Positions 5,556 to 13,093 of a DNA stretch of 14,759 nt are shown here, piece by piece. Position 1 is the first letter of the stretch. Each line of letters opens with the position of its first letter. Position numbers and translations under genes: made by a program. The notes under the pieces were generated by a model. The model was not told where the DNA came from. It was given only the letters and a program-made list of their open reading frames with translations, and searched no databases. This DNA comes from an uncultured Selenomonadaceae bacterium (GTDB lineage Bacteria; Bacillota; Negativicutes; Selenomonadales; Selenomonadaceae): contig CAJOQC010000203.1 of NCBI GenBank assembly GCA_905236785.1, positions 1-14,759 on the forward strand. The letters are read 5' to 3'.

Positions 5556-6779
5556 ATGAAAAATTTTCTTCTGCTTTTAATCGCCGATGCATTTGTTGCC
5601 GCCCTTGTTGTCTTTTATTGGCACGTTGCGGGGCTTTCCGCCGCCGAGTGCATAAACGTGTTCTTGAGCGTGTTTTTCGCCCTTTGCCCTCTGCCCTTTG
5701 TCTGCGGGTCTTTCTTTGCCCTTCGCTTTGCCCGCCGCGCCGCCAAAAAAGAGGGCATCCGTTTTAACTCCGACGCGGCCTTTTCCCTCCTGCGGCAAAT
5801 AGACACCGTTATTTTCACCAAAGTCAATTTCATAATGCGAAAACAACCCCTAATCACCGACATCTTAGGCCAAGGCATCAGCCAAAACAAACTCCTTGCC
5901 ATTGCCGCCACGGCGGAAGAAGGCGCGTCCCACTACGCCGGCAGGGCTATTTATAATGCGGCTCGCAACCGCAACTTGGAGCTTTTGCGCCGCTCCGCCT
6001 TCGCCGAAACGCCGGAACGGGGCGCAGAGGCAATAATCAGCGGGCGAACTTTCCGCGCCGGCAATCTTCAATGGTTCAACGAAAACGACATCGACGTAAG
6101 CGCGACTCTGCTCACCAAAAGCGACCAACTCTCCCGCAACGGGAAAATCGTGGTTTTTGTGGCCAGCGGCGACTACGCAAGGGGGATTATCGCCCTAAAG
6201 GACGACTTCGACCTTGCCGCCGTGCATACCGTGGACAAATTAAAAGAGCGGGGCATCGCCCTGCACTTTATGACCGACAGTTCCAAGCGGTTCGCGGCGG
6301 GTATTAACGAAGAAATCGACTTAGACATTCACGGCGAAGTGAGCGCGTTGTCCTTAATCCGCGAGGCGCAACTTATGCGGGCGCGGGGGGCTTTCGTGGC
6401 CGTGGTGGGGGACGATGCCACGGCGCGGGAAATGTTTTTTGCCGCCGATTTGTCCGTCGTCGTCGCCTCCCGTGCCCACTTCGGCGGCGACGTAGCGCGA
6501 CGCGAACGCGAAGAAGATGGGGGCGGCGACGACAATTTCGCGGCAGATTTAATCCTGAACGAAAACATTTCGCGGCTTATCCCCGCCATGGCAATAGCCG
6601 AAAAAAATGACGGCGTGATAAGACAAAACCGTCTTATCTCCGCCGTCTTTGCCGCCCTTGCCGCGCCATTGGCGGCGGGGGTTCTCTCCTTGTGGGGCGT
6701 TGCCTTGTTGCCCCCATGGGTTTTCCTTGCGGCCATGCTTGTTGCGTCCTTGGCTCTCGTCGTCAATTCTGCCCGATAA
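5556..6779 (+). CDS. P-type ATPase-like membrane pseudoenzyme lacking catalytic motifs
   Basis: The 407-residue protein follows the back half of a P1B-type metal ATPase. Two membrane segments come first, with C-P-L-P at 44-47 where the metal-binding CPC would be. Then comes a P/N-domain-like region with a G-x5-G-N segment (163-170), and a final membrane pair (about 361-404) ending VVNSAR like the usual C-terminus. Every catalytic signature is altered. The phosphorylation motif DKTGT reads TKVNF (88-92), the N-domain HP reads HY (126-127), TGD reads TDS (240-242), and GDGxND reads GDDATA (285-290). The actuator domain with TGE, the first four membrane segments and any metal-binding domain are absent. 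The frame is uninterrupted and has its own promoter, so I call it a gene rather than a decayed one. ATP-driven transport is very unlikely; a sensor, scaffold or partner role is inference. The end overlaps the convergent kinase gene by 17 bp. Confidence 0.75.
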   Translation: MKNFLLLLIADAFVAALVVFYWHVAGLSAAECINVFLSVFFALCPLPFVCGSFFALRFARRAAKKEGIRFNSDAAFSLLRQIDTVIFTKVNFIMRKQPLITDILGQGISQNKLLAIAATAEEGASHYAGRAIYNAARNRNLELLRRSAFAETPERGAEAIISGRTFRAGNLQWFNENDIDVSATLLTKSDQLSRNGKIVVFVASGDYARGIIALKDDFDLAAVHTVDKLKERGIALHFMTDSSKRFAAGINEEIDLDIHGEVSALSLIREAQLMRARGAFVAVVGDDATAREMFFAADLSVVVASRAHFGGDVARREREEDGGGDDNFAADLILNENISRLIPAMAIAEKNDGVIRQNRLISAVFAALAAPLAAGVLSLWGVALLPPWVFLAAMLVASLALVVNSAR

Positions 6780-8403
6780 ATTCCCGCAAAATGGAATTAT
6801 TCGGCACTTCGTCGGCGGGAATTTCCGCAAAATGGCGGCAAAAGCCCAAGAGCTGCCGCGCCCGCGTGTACTCCGGGACGTCCTTGGGGACGCTCTCCAA
6901 CAGCGCGACGGCGCGGCTTTTTAGCACGCCCAATTCATAGATTAAGGCGGTGTTAAACATAACGTCCGCATCTTCTTGGAAGGGGAAAATGTGCTTTTCT
7001 TCGCCCTCGCGCACGTCCGGCCACATCTTCAGCGTTCGCATCGCGCTTGCGCCGCGAAAGTTGTTGTCCCGCACCAAACGACGGAGCAGCCGCGCCTCGG
7101 TGGTGGGTATGCGGTTATGAGCGTCAATATTTAGTTGGGTAAGGGCGCTGACGTAAATCTTGAACTTGTTCTCCCGCGGCACGGCGGCTGTCAGTTTATC
7201 ATTAAGGCCATGTATGCCTTCAATTATAATCGGCTGATTTTTGCCCACGGAGATTTTTTTGTTCACGTCAATCTCTCGGCAACCTTTCACAAAGTTATAT
7301 GTGGGCGGCGTAATGGTTTTGCCCGCCGTCAAATCTGCCATGTTACGGTTAAAAAGATCCGTATCGAGAGCCTCAAGGCACTCGTAGTCGTATTCCCCCC
7401 GTTCGTTTTTTGGCGTGTCCTCCCGGTTTACAAAGTAATCGTCCAAGGACACGGAAATTGGTTTAAGCCCGTCGGCCTTAAGCTGTATTCTAAGGCGTTG
7501 GGCAAAGGAAGTTTTCCCCGACGAAGAAGGGCCGGCGATGAGAATAAGCCGCAGTTTGTCGGCGTTCTTGGCGATATGGTAGGCGATTTTGGCGATTTTC
7601 TTTTCGTGAAGAGCCTCGGACACGCGGATTATTTCGCCGATTTCGTCGTTAGCGACGGCGCGGTTAAGGTCGGTGACATAGTTGCAATTTAATATATTCG
7701 CCCATTCCTTCGCCTCGGTCAGAATATTCTTTAGTTTCGGCTGCCAAACTTTTCGGGGAATATCGCCGCCGCTGTGAAGGGCAGGGGTGCGGAGCAAAAG
7801 CCCCGGCGGGCAAGGCTCTATGTTAAACCTCCCCAAACTGCCCGTCGCCCCAATCATTGCGCCGTAAAAATAATCAAGATATTTGCCGCAACGGTACACG
7901 CTGACCGTTTCTTGGTTAAGAGCGGCTATAATAGCGGCTTTTTCCGCGCCGCCCCCTGCGGCAAAAAGCCGCGCCGCTTCGTCCTTTGCCATGGTTTCCT
8001 TGGTAATGGGCAAATTCTTTGCCACAAGCTCCCGCATTTTCTCTTCGACAGCCGCAATGTCACGGGCGGTCAACTCCCGCTCCCGCTCAAACTTCACGGT
8101 GAAATAAAGCCCTTTGTTCACCATAAAATGCACGGTTATCTCCGAACGGGGGAAAACCTCCGACACGGCAATGTTAAGAAGAAACTGAACGGTGCGCCGA
8201 TAAATCTTAAAGCCGTCCTCGCTGTTTAGCTCCACAAATTCCAAACTCCGCGCCGCCCCCACCGGGGTCTGCAAATCATGCAGAGCGTTATCAAGTTTCA
8301 CCGCCACAATGTCGCTGTCATACTCGGCTTGATAATCGCATACCAAATCACGCGGCAGGGTCTGCGGGGTCAAATGCCGCTCGCGGCGGCGAATTATCAT
8401 CAT
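6763..8403 (-). CDS. TGS-domain uridine kinase family protein (nucleoside kinase)
   Basis: This 546-residue protein combines an N-terminal region resembling the TGS and second additional domains of threonyl-tRNA synthetase (about 1-190) with a C-terminal uridine kinase/phosphoribulokinase P-loop domain (about 285-480). The Walker A motif is GPSSSGKT (291-298) and SLDDYF (319-324) is the typical uridine-kinase segment. A conserved Asp (349) follows in a YDYECLEALD stretch. This architecture is known in Bacillota and Thermotoga, annotated as nucleoside or uridine kinase; the true substrate is often untested. The predicted reaction is ATP-dependent phosphorylation of a nucleoside in the cytoplasm. 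GAGGT lies about 7 nt before the first of two adjacent ATGs. The upstream region is bounded by the repeat at 8433-8566, which may contribute promoter sequence. Confidence 0.88.
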   Translation of the reverse strand: MMIIRRRERHLTPQTLPRDLVCDYQAEYDSDIVAVKLDNALHDLQTPVGAARSLEFVELNSEDGFKIYRRTVQFLLNIAVSEVFPRSEITVHFMVNKGLYFTVKFERERELTARDIAAVEEKMRELVAKNLPITKETMAKDEAARLFAAGGGAEKAAIIAALNQETVSVYRCGKYLDYFYGAMIGATGSLGRFNIEPCPPGLLLRTPALHSGGDIPRKVWQPKLKNILTEAKEWANILNCNYVTDLNRAVANDEIGEIIRVSEALHEKKIAKIAYHIAKNADKLRLILIAGPSSSGKTSFAQRLRIQLKADGLKPISVSLDDYFVNREDTPKNERGEYDYECLEALDTDLFNRNMADLTAGKTITPPTYNFVKGCREIDVNKKISVGKNQPIIIEGIHGLNDKLTAAVPRENKFKIYVSALTQLNIDAHNRIPTTEARLLRRLVRDNNFRGASAMRTLKMWPDVREGEEKHIFPFQEDADVMFNTALIYELGVLKSRAVALLESVPKDVPEYTRARQLLGFCRHFAEIPADEVPNNSILREFIGQN

Positions 8404-8432
8404 AAATATTACCTCGGTTTATGTTTATTTAC

Positions 8433-8566
8433 GGGCATCTCCAAAAACTCGCTTTTATACATTCTCCCGTCGGCTACGCCGACACCCTCCTATAAGAAAA
8501 TGGCTGATTTTATTGAGGGAGGTGGCAACACGCAGGGCTGACGGAAGGAGCTTCTATAGTTTGCCT
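8433..8566. repeat. Dispersed MITE-like inverted-repeat element, copy 1
   Basis: The right part (8515-8566), read on the minus strand, matches 14676-14727 at about 45 of 52 positions. The left end (8433-8450: GGGCATCTCCAAAAACTC) resembles the start of the second copy in the opposite orientation, so this element has related inverted ends. Its two halves can fold back on each other (8464-8490 against 8515-8550), with an 11-base foldback CGTCGGC/GCCGACA near 8468-8483. It contains no ORF. It fills the gap between the pit and kinase genes. Confidence 0.7.
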
Positions 8567-8583
8567 TGCAAAAGAAAAAAATT

Positions 8584-9582
8584 TTAAGGGAATATCATCA
8601 TCACGCCATGATAGGCCAAAGCCCCCATTACAGCGGTACAGGGAATGGTGAGCACCCATGCCAAGACCATTTGTTGCGCCACGCCCCAACGGACGGCGTT
8701 CACCCTTTTGGCCGTACCCACGCCCATGATAGAGCCTGAAACAACATGAGTGGTGCTGACGGGGAGGTGCAAAAGAGTTGCGCTGAAGATTACGATTGAG
8801 GAATTAAGGTCGGCGGCAAAGCCGCTTATGGGTTCAAGCTTAAAAATCTTGCCGCCTATGGTTTTTATAATGCGCCAGCCGCCGATTGCCGTGCCGCAGG
8901 CCATGGCCGTGGCCGCCAAAATTTTAACGTAGAAGGGGACTTCAAACACGTCGATATACCCGCCGGACAAAAGAGCAAGGGTCATTATGCCCATGCTCTT
9001 TTGCGCGTCGTTTGACCCATGGGAAAAGGCCATGGTGGCCGCCGAAACAAGTTGCATCTTGCGGAATTTGTCGTTGATGACAGAAGGGCTCATTTCGCCG
9101 AAAATCCGAAAGAGCAACAGCATAACAAGGCAGCCCGTGCCTATGGCCACAACCGGCGACGCAATGAGGGACACGACTATTTTGCCGATGCCGACGAAAT
9201 TTAGGCCGCTGCTGCCGACGCTCACCAACACCGCGCCGATTATGCCGCCCACCAAAGCATGAGAAGAACTTGAAGGGACGGCGAACCACCATGTGGCGAT
9301 GTTCCATATTATCGCGCCGGTTATGGCGGCGATGATGATTTTTTCGTCAACCATTTGCGCCGAGCTTACTATGTCCGCGCCGATTGTTTTGGCGACGCCT
9401 GTTGAATACATTGCCCCGGCGAAATTAAGCACCGCCGCCATAATTATGGCATGGCTGGGGTGAATTGCCCGGGTGGAAACCGATGTGGCTATGGCGTTGG
9501 CGGTGTCGTGGAAACCGTTGATAAAATCGAAAATCAACGCCAACACGATAACGGTGAAAATCAAGTATTGAAGTTCAAGCAT
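8584..9582 (-). CDS. pit: Inorganic phosphate transporter, Pit family
   Basis: This inner-membrane, cation-coupled low-affinity phosphate carrier has 332 residues. The two Pit repeats are visible: DFINGFHDTANAIATS (19-34) with its SSSSHALVGG partner (104-113), then FSHGSNDAQKSMGI (186-199) with STTHVVSGSIMG (276-287). The protein is strongly hydrophobic, with about ten membrane segments. It lacks the central soluble domain seen in longer Pit proteins, as is common in the short bacterial form. The ATG overlaps the stop of the upstream DUF47 gene by 8 bp, indicating translational coupling. DUF47/PhoU-like proteins are regularly paired with Pit transporters and thought to control them. No classical terminator follows; the structured repeat lies 17 nt downstream. 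Confidence 0.95.
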   Translation of the reverse strand: MLELQYLIFTVIVLALIFDFINGFHDTANAIATSVSTRAIHPSHAIIMAAVLNFAGAMYSTGVAKTIGADIVSSAQMVDEKIIIAAITGAIIWNIATWWFAVPSSSSHALVGGIIGAVLVSVGSSGLNFVGIGKIVVSLIASPVVAIGTGCLVMLLLFRIFGEMSPSVINDKFRKMQLVSAATMAFSHGSNDAQKSMGIMTLALLSGGYIDVFEVPFYVKILAATAMACGTAIGGWRIIKTIGGKIFKLEPISGFAADLNSSIVIFSATLLHLPVSTTHVVSGSIMGVGTAKRVNAVRWGVAQQMVLAWVLTIPCTAVMGALAYHGVMMIFP

Positions 9583-10201
9583 ACTTCATCACCACGCCCC
9601 GCACCATATCCCCGATTTTTTCGCAATGGTCGAGGGTATCTTCCAAATTTTGCAAAATGTCTTTCCATTTAATAAGCTCTATGGGGTCGGTCACTTGGTC
9701 GAACAAATAGGCCACTTCATGGCGATAGATGCGGTCGCCTTCGGTTTCTATGGAGCTTATGCGATGCACTGCGTCCAAAATTTGAGTTTGGTTTTTCTTT
9801 ATGTCCTTTAGGAGGGAGAAGGCTTTTATTATTTCTTCGGTACATTCGATGAGTAGTTTGGTGAGGGAAACAGCCCCTTCCATGGCTTCCCCCGTGCGGT
9901 ACATAACGATGCGTTGCAAAGTGCCTTGCAACAAGTCAACGCAGTCGTCAAGTTCGTTGGCGAGGGCGTAGATGTCCTCCCGGTCAATGGGCGTTATGAA
10001 AGTAAGGTTCAGTTTGTCGATTATTTTGTCGTTTACCGCGTCGGCCTCATGTTCAAGTTTAATGATGTCCTTTATTTTGTCGCCGGCTTTGCTGTAGTCA
10101 AGCATCACTTCGTCGAGCATCAACGCGCCTTGATAAAAATAACGTGCGCTTTCGACGTACAAATCAAAAAATTCGTTATCTTTTCGGGAAAAGTTAAACA
10201 T
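9575..10201 (-). CDS. DUF47 (PhoU-like) phosphate transport regulator
   Basis: This 208-residue, all-helical DUF47 protein is related to PhoU, which binds metal through acidic helices. The acidic runs typical of the fold are present, for example KLEHEADAVNDKIIDKL, ELDDCVDLL and SSIETEGDRIYRHE. It is predicted to be a cytosolic partner of the Pit carrier encoded by the overlapping downstream gene. I chose the ATG at 10201 because AAGGAGGA sits 8 nt upstream and homologues start at this point (MFNF...F). The longer open frame up to 10333 only reads through the leader hairpins. Expression is predicted from the promoter at 10290-10318, with two stable stem-loops in the leader, so control at the RNA level is possible. 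Confidence 0.9.
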   Translation of the reverse strand: MFNFSRKDNEFFDLYVESARYFYQGALMLDEVMLDYSKAGDKIKDIIKLEHEADAVNDKIIDKLNLTFITPIDREDIYALANELDDCVDLLQGTLQRIVMYRTGEAMEGAVSLTKLLIECTEEIIKAFSLLKDIKKNQTQILDAVHRISSIETEGDRIYRHEVAYLFDQVTDPIELIKWKDILQNLEDTLDHCEKIGDMVRGVVMKYA

Positions 10202-10218
10202 TCGCCACGTCCTCCTTA

Positions 10219-10270
10219 GCGGCTCACCCGTCAGAGCCGCCCATGCAAATATCGCGACGGCGATATTTGC
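10219..10270 (-). promoter_or_regulatory. Two tandem leader hairpins upstream of the DUF47-pit operon
   Basis: In transcript order, a perfect 11-bp stem (10260-10270 with 10245-10255, 4-nt loop) is followed by a perfect 7-bp GC-rich stem (10234-10240 with 10219-10225, 8-nt loop). The second stem ends 2 nt before the AAGGAGGA ribosome binding site. Their position in the leader of a phosphate-transport operon suggests a cis-acting RNA or a protein-binding site. I recognise no known riboswitch class. Confidence 0.5.
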
Positions 10271-10289
10271 GCCTATATTCTTTGGCAAA

Positions 10290-10318
10290 ACTATATCACG
10301 ATTGGGGCAAGTATGCAA
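10290..10318 (-). promoter_or_regulatory. Predicted promoter of the DUF47-pit operon
   Basis: On the minus strand TTGCAT (complement of 10313-10318), a 17-bp spacer and TATAGT (complement of 10290-10295) give a start near 10283, which places both leader hairpins in the transcript. Confidence 0.5.
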
Positions 10319-10350
10319 TGGGATTAGAGGCACGGTGCTTTACGCCGCAC

Positions 10351-10386
10351 TTCTTTTCTCTTTCTTTGAAAAGAAAGAGAAAAGAA
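10351..10386. repeat. Perfect 17-bp palindrome of pyrimidine/purine arms
   Basis: A pyrimidine-only arm (10351-10367) is perfectly complementary to a purine-only arm (10370-10386), with 2 unpaired bases between. It lies 22 nt past the stop of the HAD gene on the minus strand and may end that transcript, though no separate U-tract follows. It may also be a dispersed palindromic repeat. Confidence 0.75.
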
Positions 10387-10407
10387 CATAAATGCCCTTT
10401 AGGAAAA

Positions 10408-11211
10408 TTACACCAGCCCGATTTTTTTCAGATATTCGTAAATTCCCTCTTCGTCGTTTGTTGCTGTCACTTCGGCAAATTTTGCCTTTATGTCGGCGGG
10501 GGCGTTGCCCATTACCACGCCTTTGCCCACAAAGCCGAGCATCTCAATGTCGTTGTAGTTGTCCCCAAAGGCCAAGGACTCCTCGCGGCTGATGTTAAGA
10601 TACTTTAACAGCGCGTCTATACCAACGGATTTATTGATGTCCCCTTCGGTTATCTCCACCAAAACGGGAGCGGAGCGCACCACCTTTAGGCGTGGGAGTT
10701 TTGCGGCCAATTCTCTTTCCATTGTTTCGCAGTTAATAGGCTCGTCGATAAGCATTATTTTCCCCGGCAAAACGCCTTCTTTGGCCAATTTTGCCAAGTT
10801 AGTCTCCTTGGCCTCGGTGGCGGTTATCTTCATTTCTCTCTGGGTTCGTTGGTCGGCGAAACTTTTCACGAACCAATCGTCCCCGGCGTAATAATTTATG
10901 GAGGTATCGGGGAAGTTTTCGTTAATGGCCGCAAGAGCCGCCAATGTGTCCTCCATGTTTATGCGCCGGTCTAAAATCGTGTTTCCGTCCCTGTCAATAA
11001 CCATGGAGCCGTTGGTGGCCACCACATGAAGGGGGATTTCGCACTGCCGCCCCACGGTGAACACCGCTTGCTTGCCGCGCCCGGACACAAGGGCAAAATG
11101 CACGCCCTTGGCGGTGATTTCCCTTAGGGCGGCTTTTGTTTTGGGCATAATCTGTTTGTTGCTGTCAACAATCGTGCCGTCAATGTCGGAAAAAATAATT
11201 TTGATGCTCAT
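10408..11211 (-). CDS. Cof-type HAD-IIB family phosphatase
   Basis: This 267-residue cytoplasmic HAD hydrolase of the Cof/YidA type dephosphorylates small phosphorylated metabolites such as sugar phosphates or flavin mononucleotide. Motif I is DIDGT (9-13) with the nucleophile Asp9 and general acid Asp11. Motif II is the Ser of LVSGR (43), motif III the Lys of GDINKSVG (194), and motif IV GDNYND (216-221). The C2 cap lies between motifs II and III. The ATG at 11211 has GGAGGA about 5 nt upstream; an in-frame ATG at 11235 lies inside the upstream gene and lacks this spacing. The gene begins 16 bp after the PPP phosphatase stop, so the two form an operon. The exact substrate cannot be read from sequence. 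Confidence 0.9.
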   Translation of the reverse strand: MSIKIIFSDIDGTIVDSNKQIMPKTKAALREITAKGVHFALVSGRGKQAVFTVGRQCEIPLHVVATNGSMVIDRDGNTILDRRINMEDTLAALAAINENFPDTSINYYAGDDWFVKSFADQRTQREMKITATEAKETNLAKLAKEGVLPGKIMLIDEPINCETMERELAAKLPRLKVVRSAPVLVEITEGDINKSVGIDALLKYLNISREESLAFGDNYNDIEMLGFVGKGVVMGNAPADIKAKFAEVTATNDEEGIYEYLKKIGLV

Positions 11212-11227
11212 AATATCCTCCCTAAAG

Positions 11228-11962
11228 CTACTCATCGCTTTGCCAAAATCGGCCGCTTAACACGTCCATGCAGGAAATACGCCCCCGGGGCAAAAAAGAC
11301 CCCGTGTCCATTAAAATTATGTTGTTGTCAAGGCGCACCGGCGCAACCTCCGCGCCGAAGGCTCCGAAAAGATACTGGGTCGGCGTATGCCCCGCCACAA
11401 TTTGCACCCTGCCCGTGTAATTTCGATAAAACTCTTCGCGAATCCATAAAAAATGTTCGCTGGTTTGCTCCGCAAAACTACGCCATGGGTTAATCCCCGC
11501 ATGAACAAACATATAATCCCTGCCGCTGTGTCTTAAGCAGTGGTACAACGGCCTTGCGGCGATAAACTTTAACGCTTTTTTTAGGGCGTCGGGGTCTTTT
11601 TCCTGCCATTTTTCCATGTCGCGCTTGGTTTTGTCGCCGCCGTTAGGCAGCCAAATATCCGCGTCCCCTTCCAAAAGGTAATAGGCAAGCATCATCTGCT
11701 CATGGTTACCCCGCAGAACAACCGTGTTTTCCTTTTCGCTCATCTCCATCGCCCAACGCAATGAGCGGCCGCTCTCAGGCCCTCTGTCCACATAATCCCC
11801 CAAAAGGATCAACAAATCTTCCTGCGGCCGCCATTTTGCCTTTCGGTATACGCTTAAAAGCCTGTCAAAGTTGCCGTGTATGTCGCCGATAACCAAAATC
11901 CGCTCGTATTTGTCCGTAACGTCGGGGAATGTCACTCCCGCAAAATTGTCTTTTTCGGTCAT
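11228..11962 (-). CDS. PPP-family metallophosphatase
   Basis: This 244-residue calcineurin-like phosphoesterase of the PPP type (ApaH / bacterial Ser/Thr phosphatase relatives) shows every metal-ligand motif: GDIHGN (26-31), GDYVDRG (55-61), RGNHE (84-88), HAG (154-156) and GHTP (191-194). It is likely a cytosolic two-metal enzyme acting on phosphoproteins or dinucleoside polyphosphates; sequence alone does not decide. GGTGA sits 6 nt before the ATG at 11962. A GTG at 11971 would add three residues but overlaps that sequence. The HAD phosphatase gene follows within 16 bp. The start lies only 15 bp past the terminator of the preceding reductase gene, so any private promoter must overlap that terminator or the reductase 3' end. 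Confidence 0.88.
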   Translation of the reverse strand: MTEKDNFAGVTFPDVTDKYERILVIGDIHGNFDRLLSVYRKAKWRPQEDLLILLGDYVDRGPESGRSLRWAMEMSEKENTVVLRGNHEQMMLAYYLLEGDADIWLPNGGDKTKRDMEKWQEKDPDALKKALKFIAARPLYHCLRHSGRDYMFVHAGINPWRSFAEQTSEHFLWIREEFYRNYTGRVQIVAGHTPTQYLFGAFGAEVAPVRLDNNIILMDTGSFLPRGRISCMDVLSGRFWQSDE

Positions 11963-11977
11963 AATAGTCACCGTTAC

Positions 11978-12002
11978 AAAAAACGCGCCCCCATGAGCGC
12001 GT
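11978..12002 (-). terminator. Rho-independent terminator after the murA-reductase operon
   Basis: On the minus strand ACGCGC, an 8-nt loop, GCGCGT and a run of six T form a classical terminator beginning 8 nt after the reductase stop codon. The short stem suggests some read-through into the phosphatase operon is possible. Confidence 0.85.
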
Positions 12003-12010
12003 AGTTTATG

Positions 12011-13081
12011 CTATTTGTTGGCGCGAGCTTTTTTTAATTCCCACACGCACCTAAGCCCCGGATGCTTGTTGGGCAAAACAAAACAACGACTGCAAGACAC
12101 GCACTTGGTGGGCGCATCTCCCCCCTCCAAAAGCCGCGCCGCAAAATCATTATCGGCGATAAGGGCGCGCCCCAAGGACACCATGTCAACCCCCGCCGCC
12201 AAAACCTTTTGCGCATCCCCAAGGGAACGAACTCCGCCCACCAAAGAGAGCGGCATATCGGGAACGGCTTTTTTTAGTCTCTCCGCCCGCGAAAGATAAT
12301 ACAGACGGTCGGTCTTTGGCTGATTGATAAAATCAACCCCGGATAATTCCGCAAGCTCCGCGCCGATTTGCCCGGCGCGGTTCAATATGTAAATCATGTC
12401 CTGCTCGTAAGCATCGTTGTCCGCGTTGGTGTCGGAGTTTATCTTAATGAACACGGGGAAATTTGCTCCGCATTTTTCCTTTATGCCCAAAATGATATTT
12501 TCCGCCATGCGAAAACGGTTCTTGGCGTTGCCGCCATATTCGTCATCGCGAGTGTTAAAGGTGGGGTCGATAAACCGAGACAAAAGATAGCTGTGCGCCG
12601 CATGAAGCTGCACGCCGTCCGCCCCCGCCGCTTTTATCCGCGCCGCCGCCGTTATAAAGGCGTTTTCAATGTTTTTTATCTCGTCAAGCCTAAGTTTACG
12701 GGCGAATTTCCCCTTTTTAAGTTCCCGCTCCGTAACGTCGGCCAAATCATCGTTGTCAACGGCTCGCGGCCCGGCGTGGTTTAGCTGGGCCACAAATTTT
12801 GCGCCGTACTTGTGGGCAATTTTTGCCCCTTGGGCAAAATCCTCAATGTACTCGTCGGCGAATATGTTAGGTTGGTTAATGTTGGCGCGGCCGCCCTCCT
12901 GCACACAAACATGACCCGTGATGATAAGACCGATGCCGCTTTTGGCCAATGTTTCGTACATAGCAAAATCCGCCGCCGAAAGATGCCCATCCTCCGTGCC
13001 GAGGAAGCTATGCACAGCCGAACGAATCAACCTGTTTTTGCAGGAAATGTTTTTTAGTTCGATTGCATCCGTTATATTCAT
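12011..13081 (-). CDS. Old-yellow-enzyme family NADH:flavin oxidoreductase
   Basis: This FMN-binding TIM-barrel reductase has 356 residues. Family landmarks are GVQLHAAHSYLLSRF with H160 and H163, DEYGG (180-184) followed by N-x-FR, and the phosphate-binding GG (282-283) and LGR (303-305). A cysteine cluster near the C-terminus (C327, C330, C333, C345) matches the position of the 4Fe-4S ligands of 2,4-dienoyl-CoA-reductase-type enzymes. Spacing between the second and third Cys is two residues instead of the three in E. coli FadH. The C-terminal FAD/NAD domain of FadH is missing, so it probably takes electrons from a partner. Natural substrates are likely alkenes, enals or similar. It starts 12 bp after the murA stop codon, probably an operon by position rather than by shared pathway. 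Confidence 0.88.
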   Translation of the reverse strand: MNITDAIELKNISCKNRLIRSAVHSFLGTEDGHLSAADFAMYETLAKSGIGLIITGHVCVQEGGRANINQPNIFADEYIEDFAQGAKIAHKYGAKFVAQLNHAGPRAVDNDDLADVTERELKKGKFARKLRLDEIKNIENAFITAAARIKAAGADGVQLHAAHSYLLSRFIDPTFNTRDDEYGGNAKNRFRMAENIILGIKEKCGANFPVFIKINSDTNADNDAYEQDMIYILNRAGQIGAELAELSGVDFINQPKTDRLYYLSRAERLKKAVPDMPLSLVGGVRSLGDAQKVLAAGVDMVSLGRALIADNDFAARLLEGGDAPTKCVSCSRCFVLPNKHPGLRCVWELKKARANK

Positions 13082-13093
13082 AATCTTCGCCCC

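Noticed and set aside
10202..10333. 44-residue N-terminal extension of the DUF47 protein
   Set aside because: The open frame passes through the predicted promoter and two hairpins, and the strong ribosome binding site belongs to the ATG at 10201.
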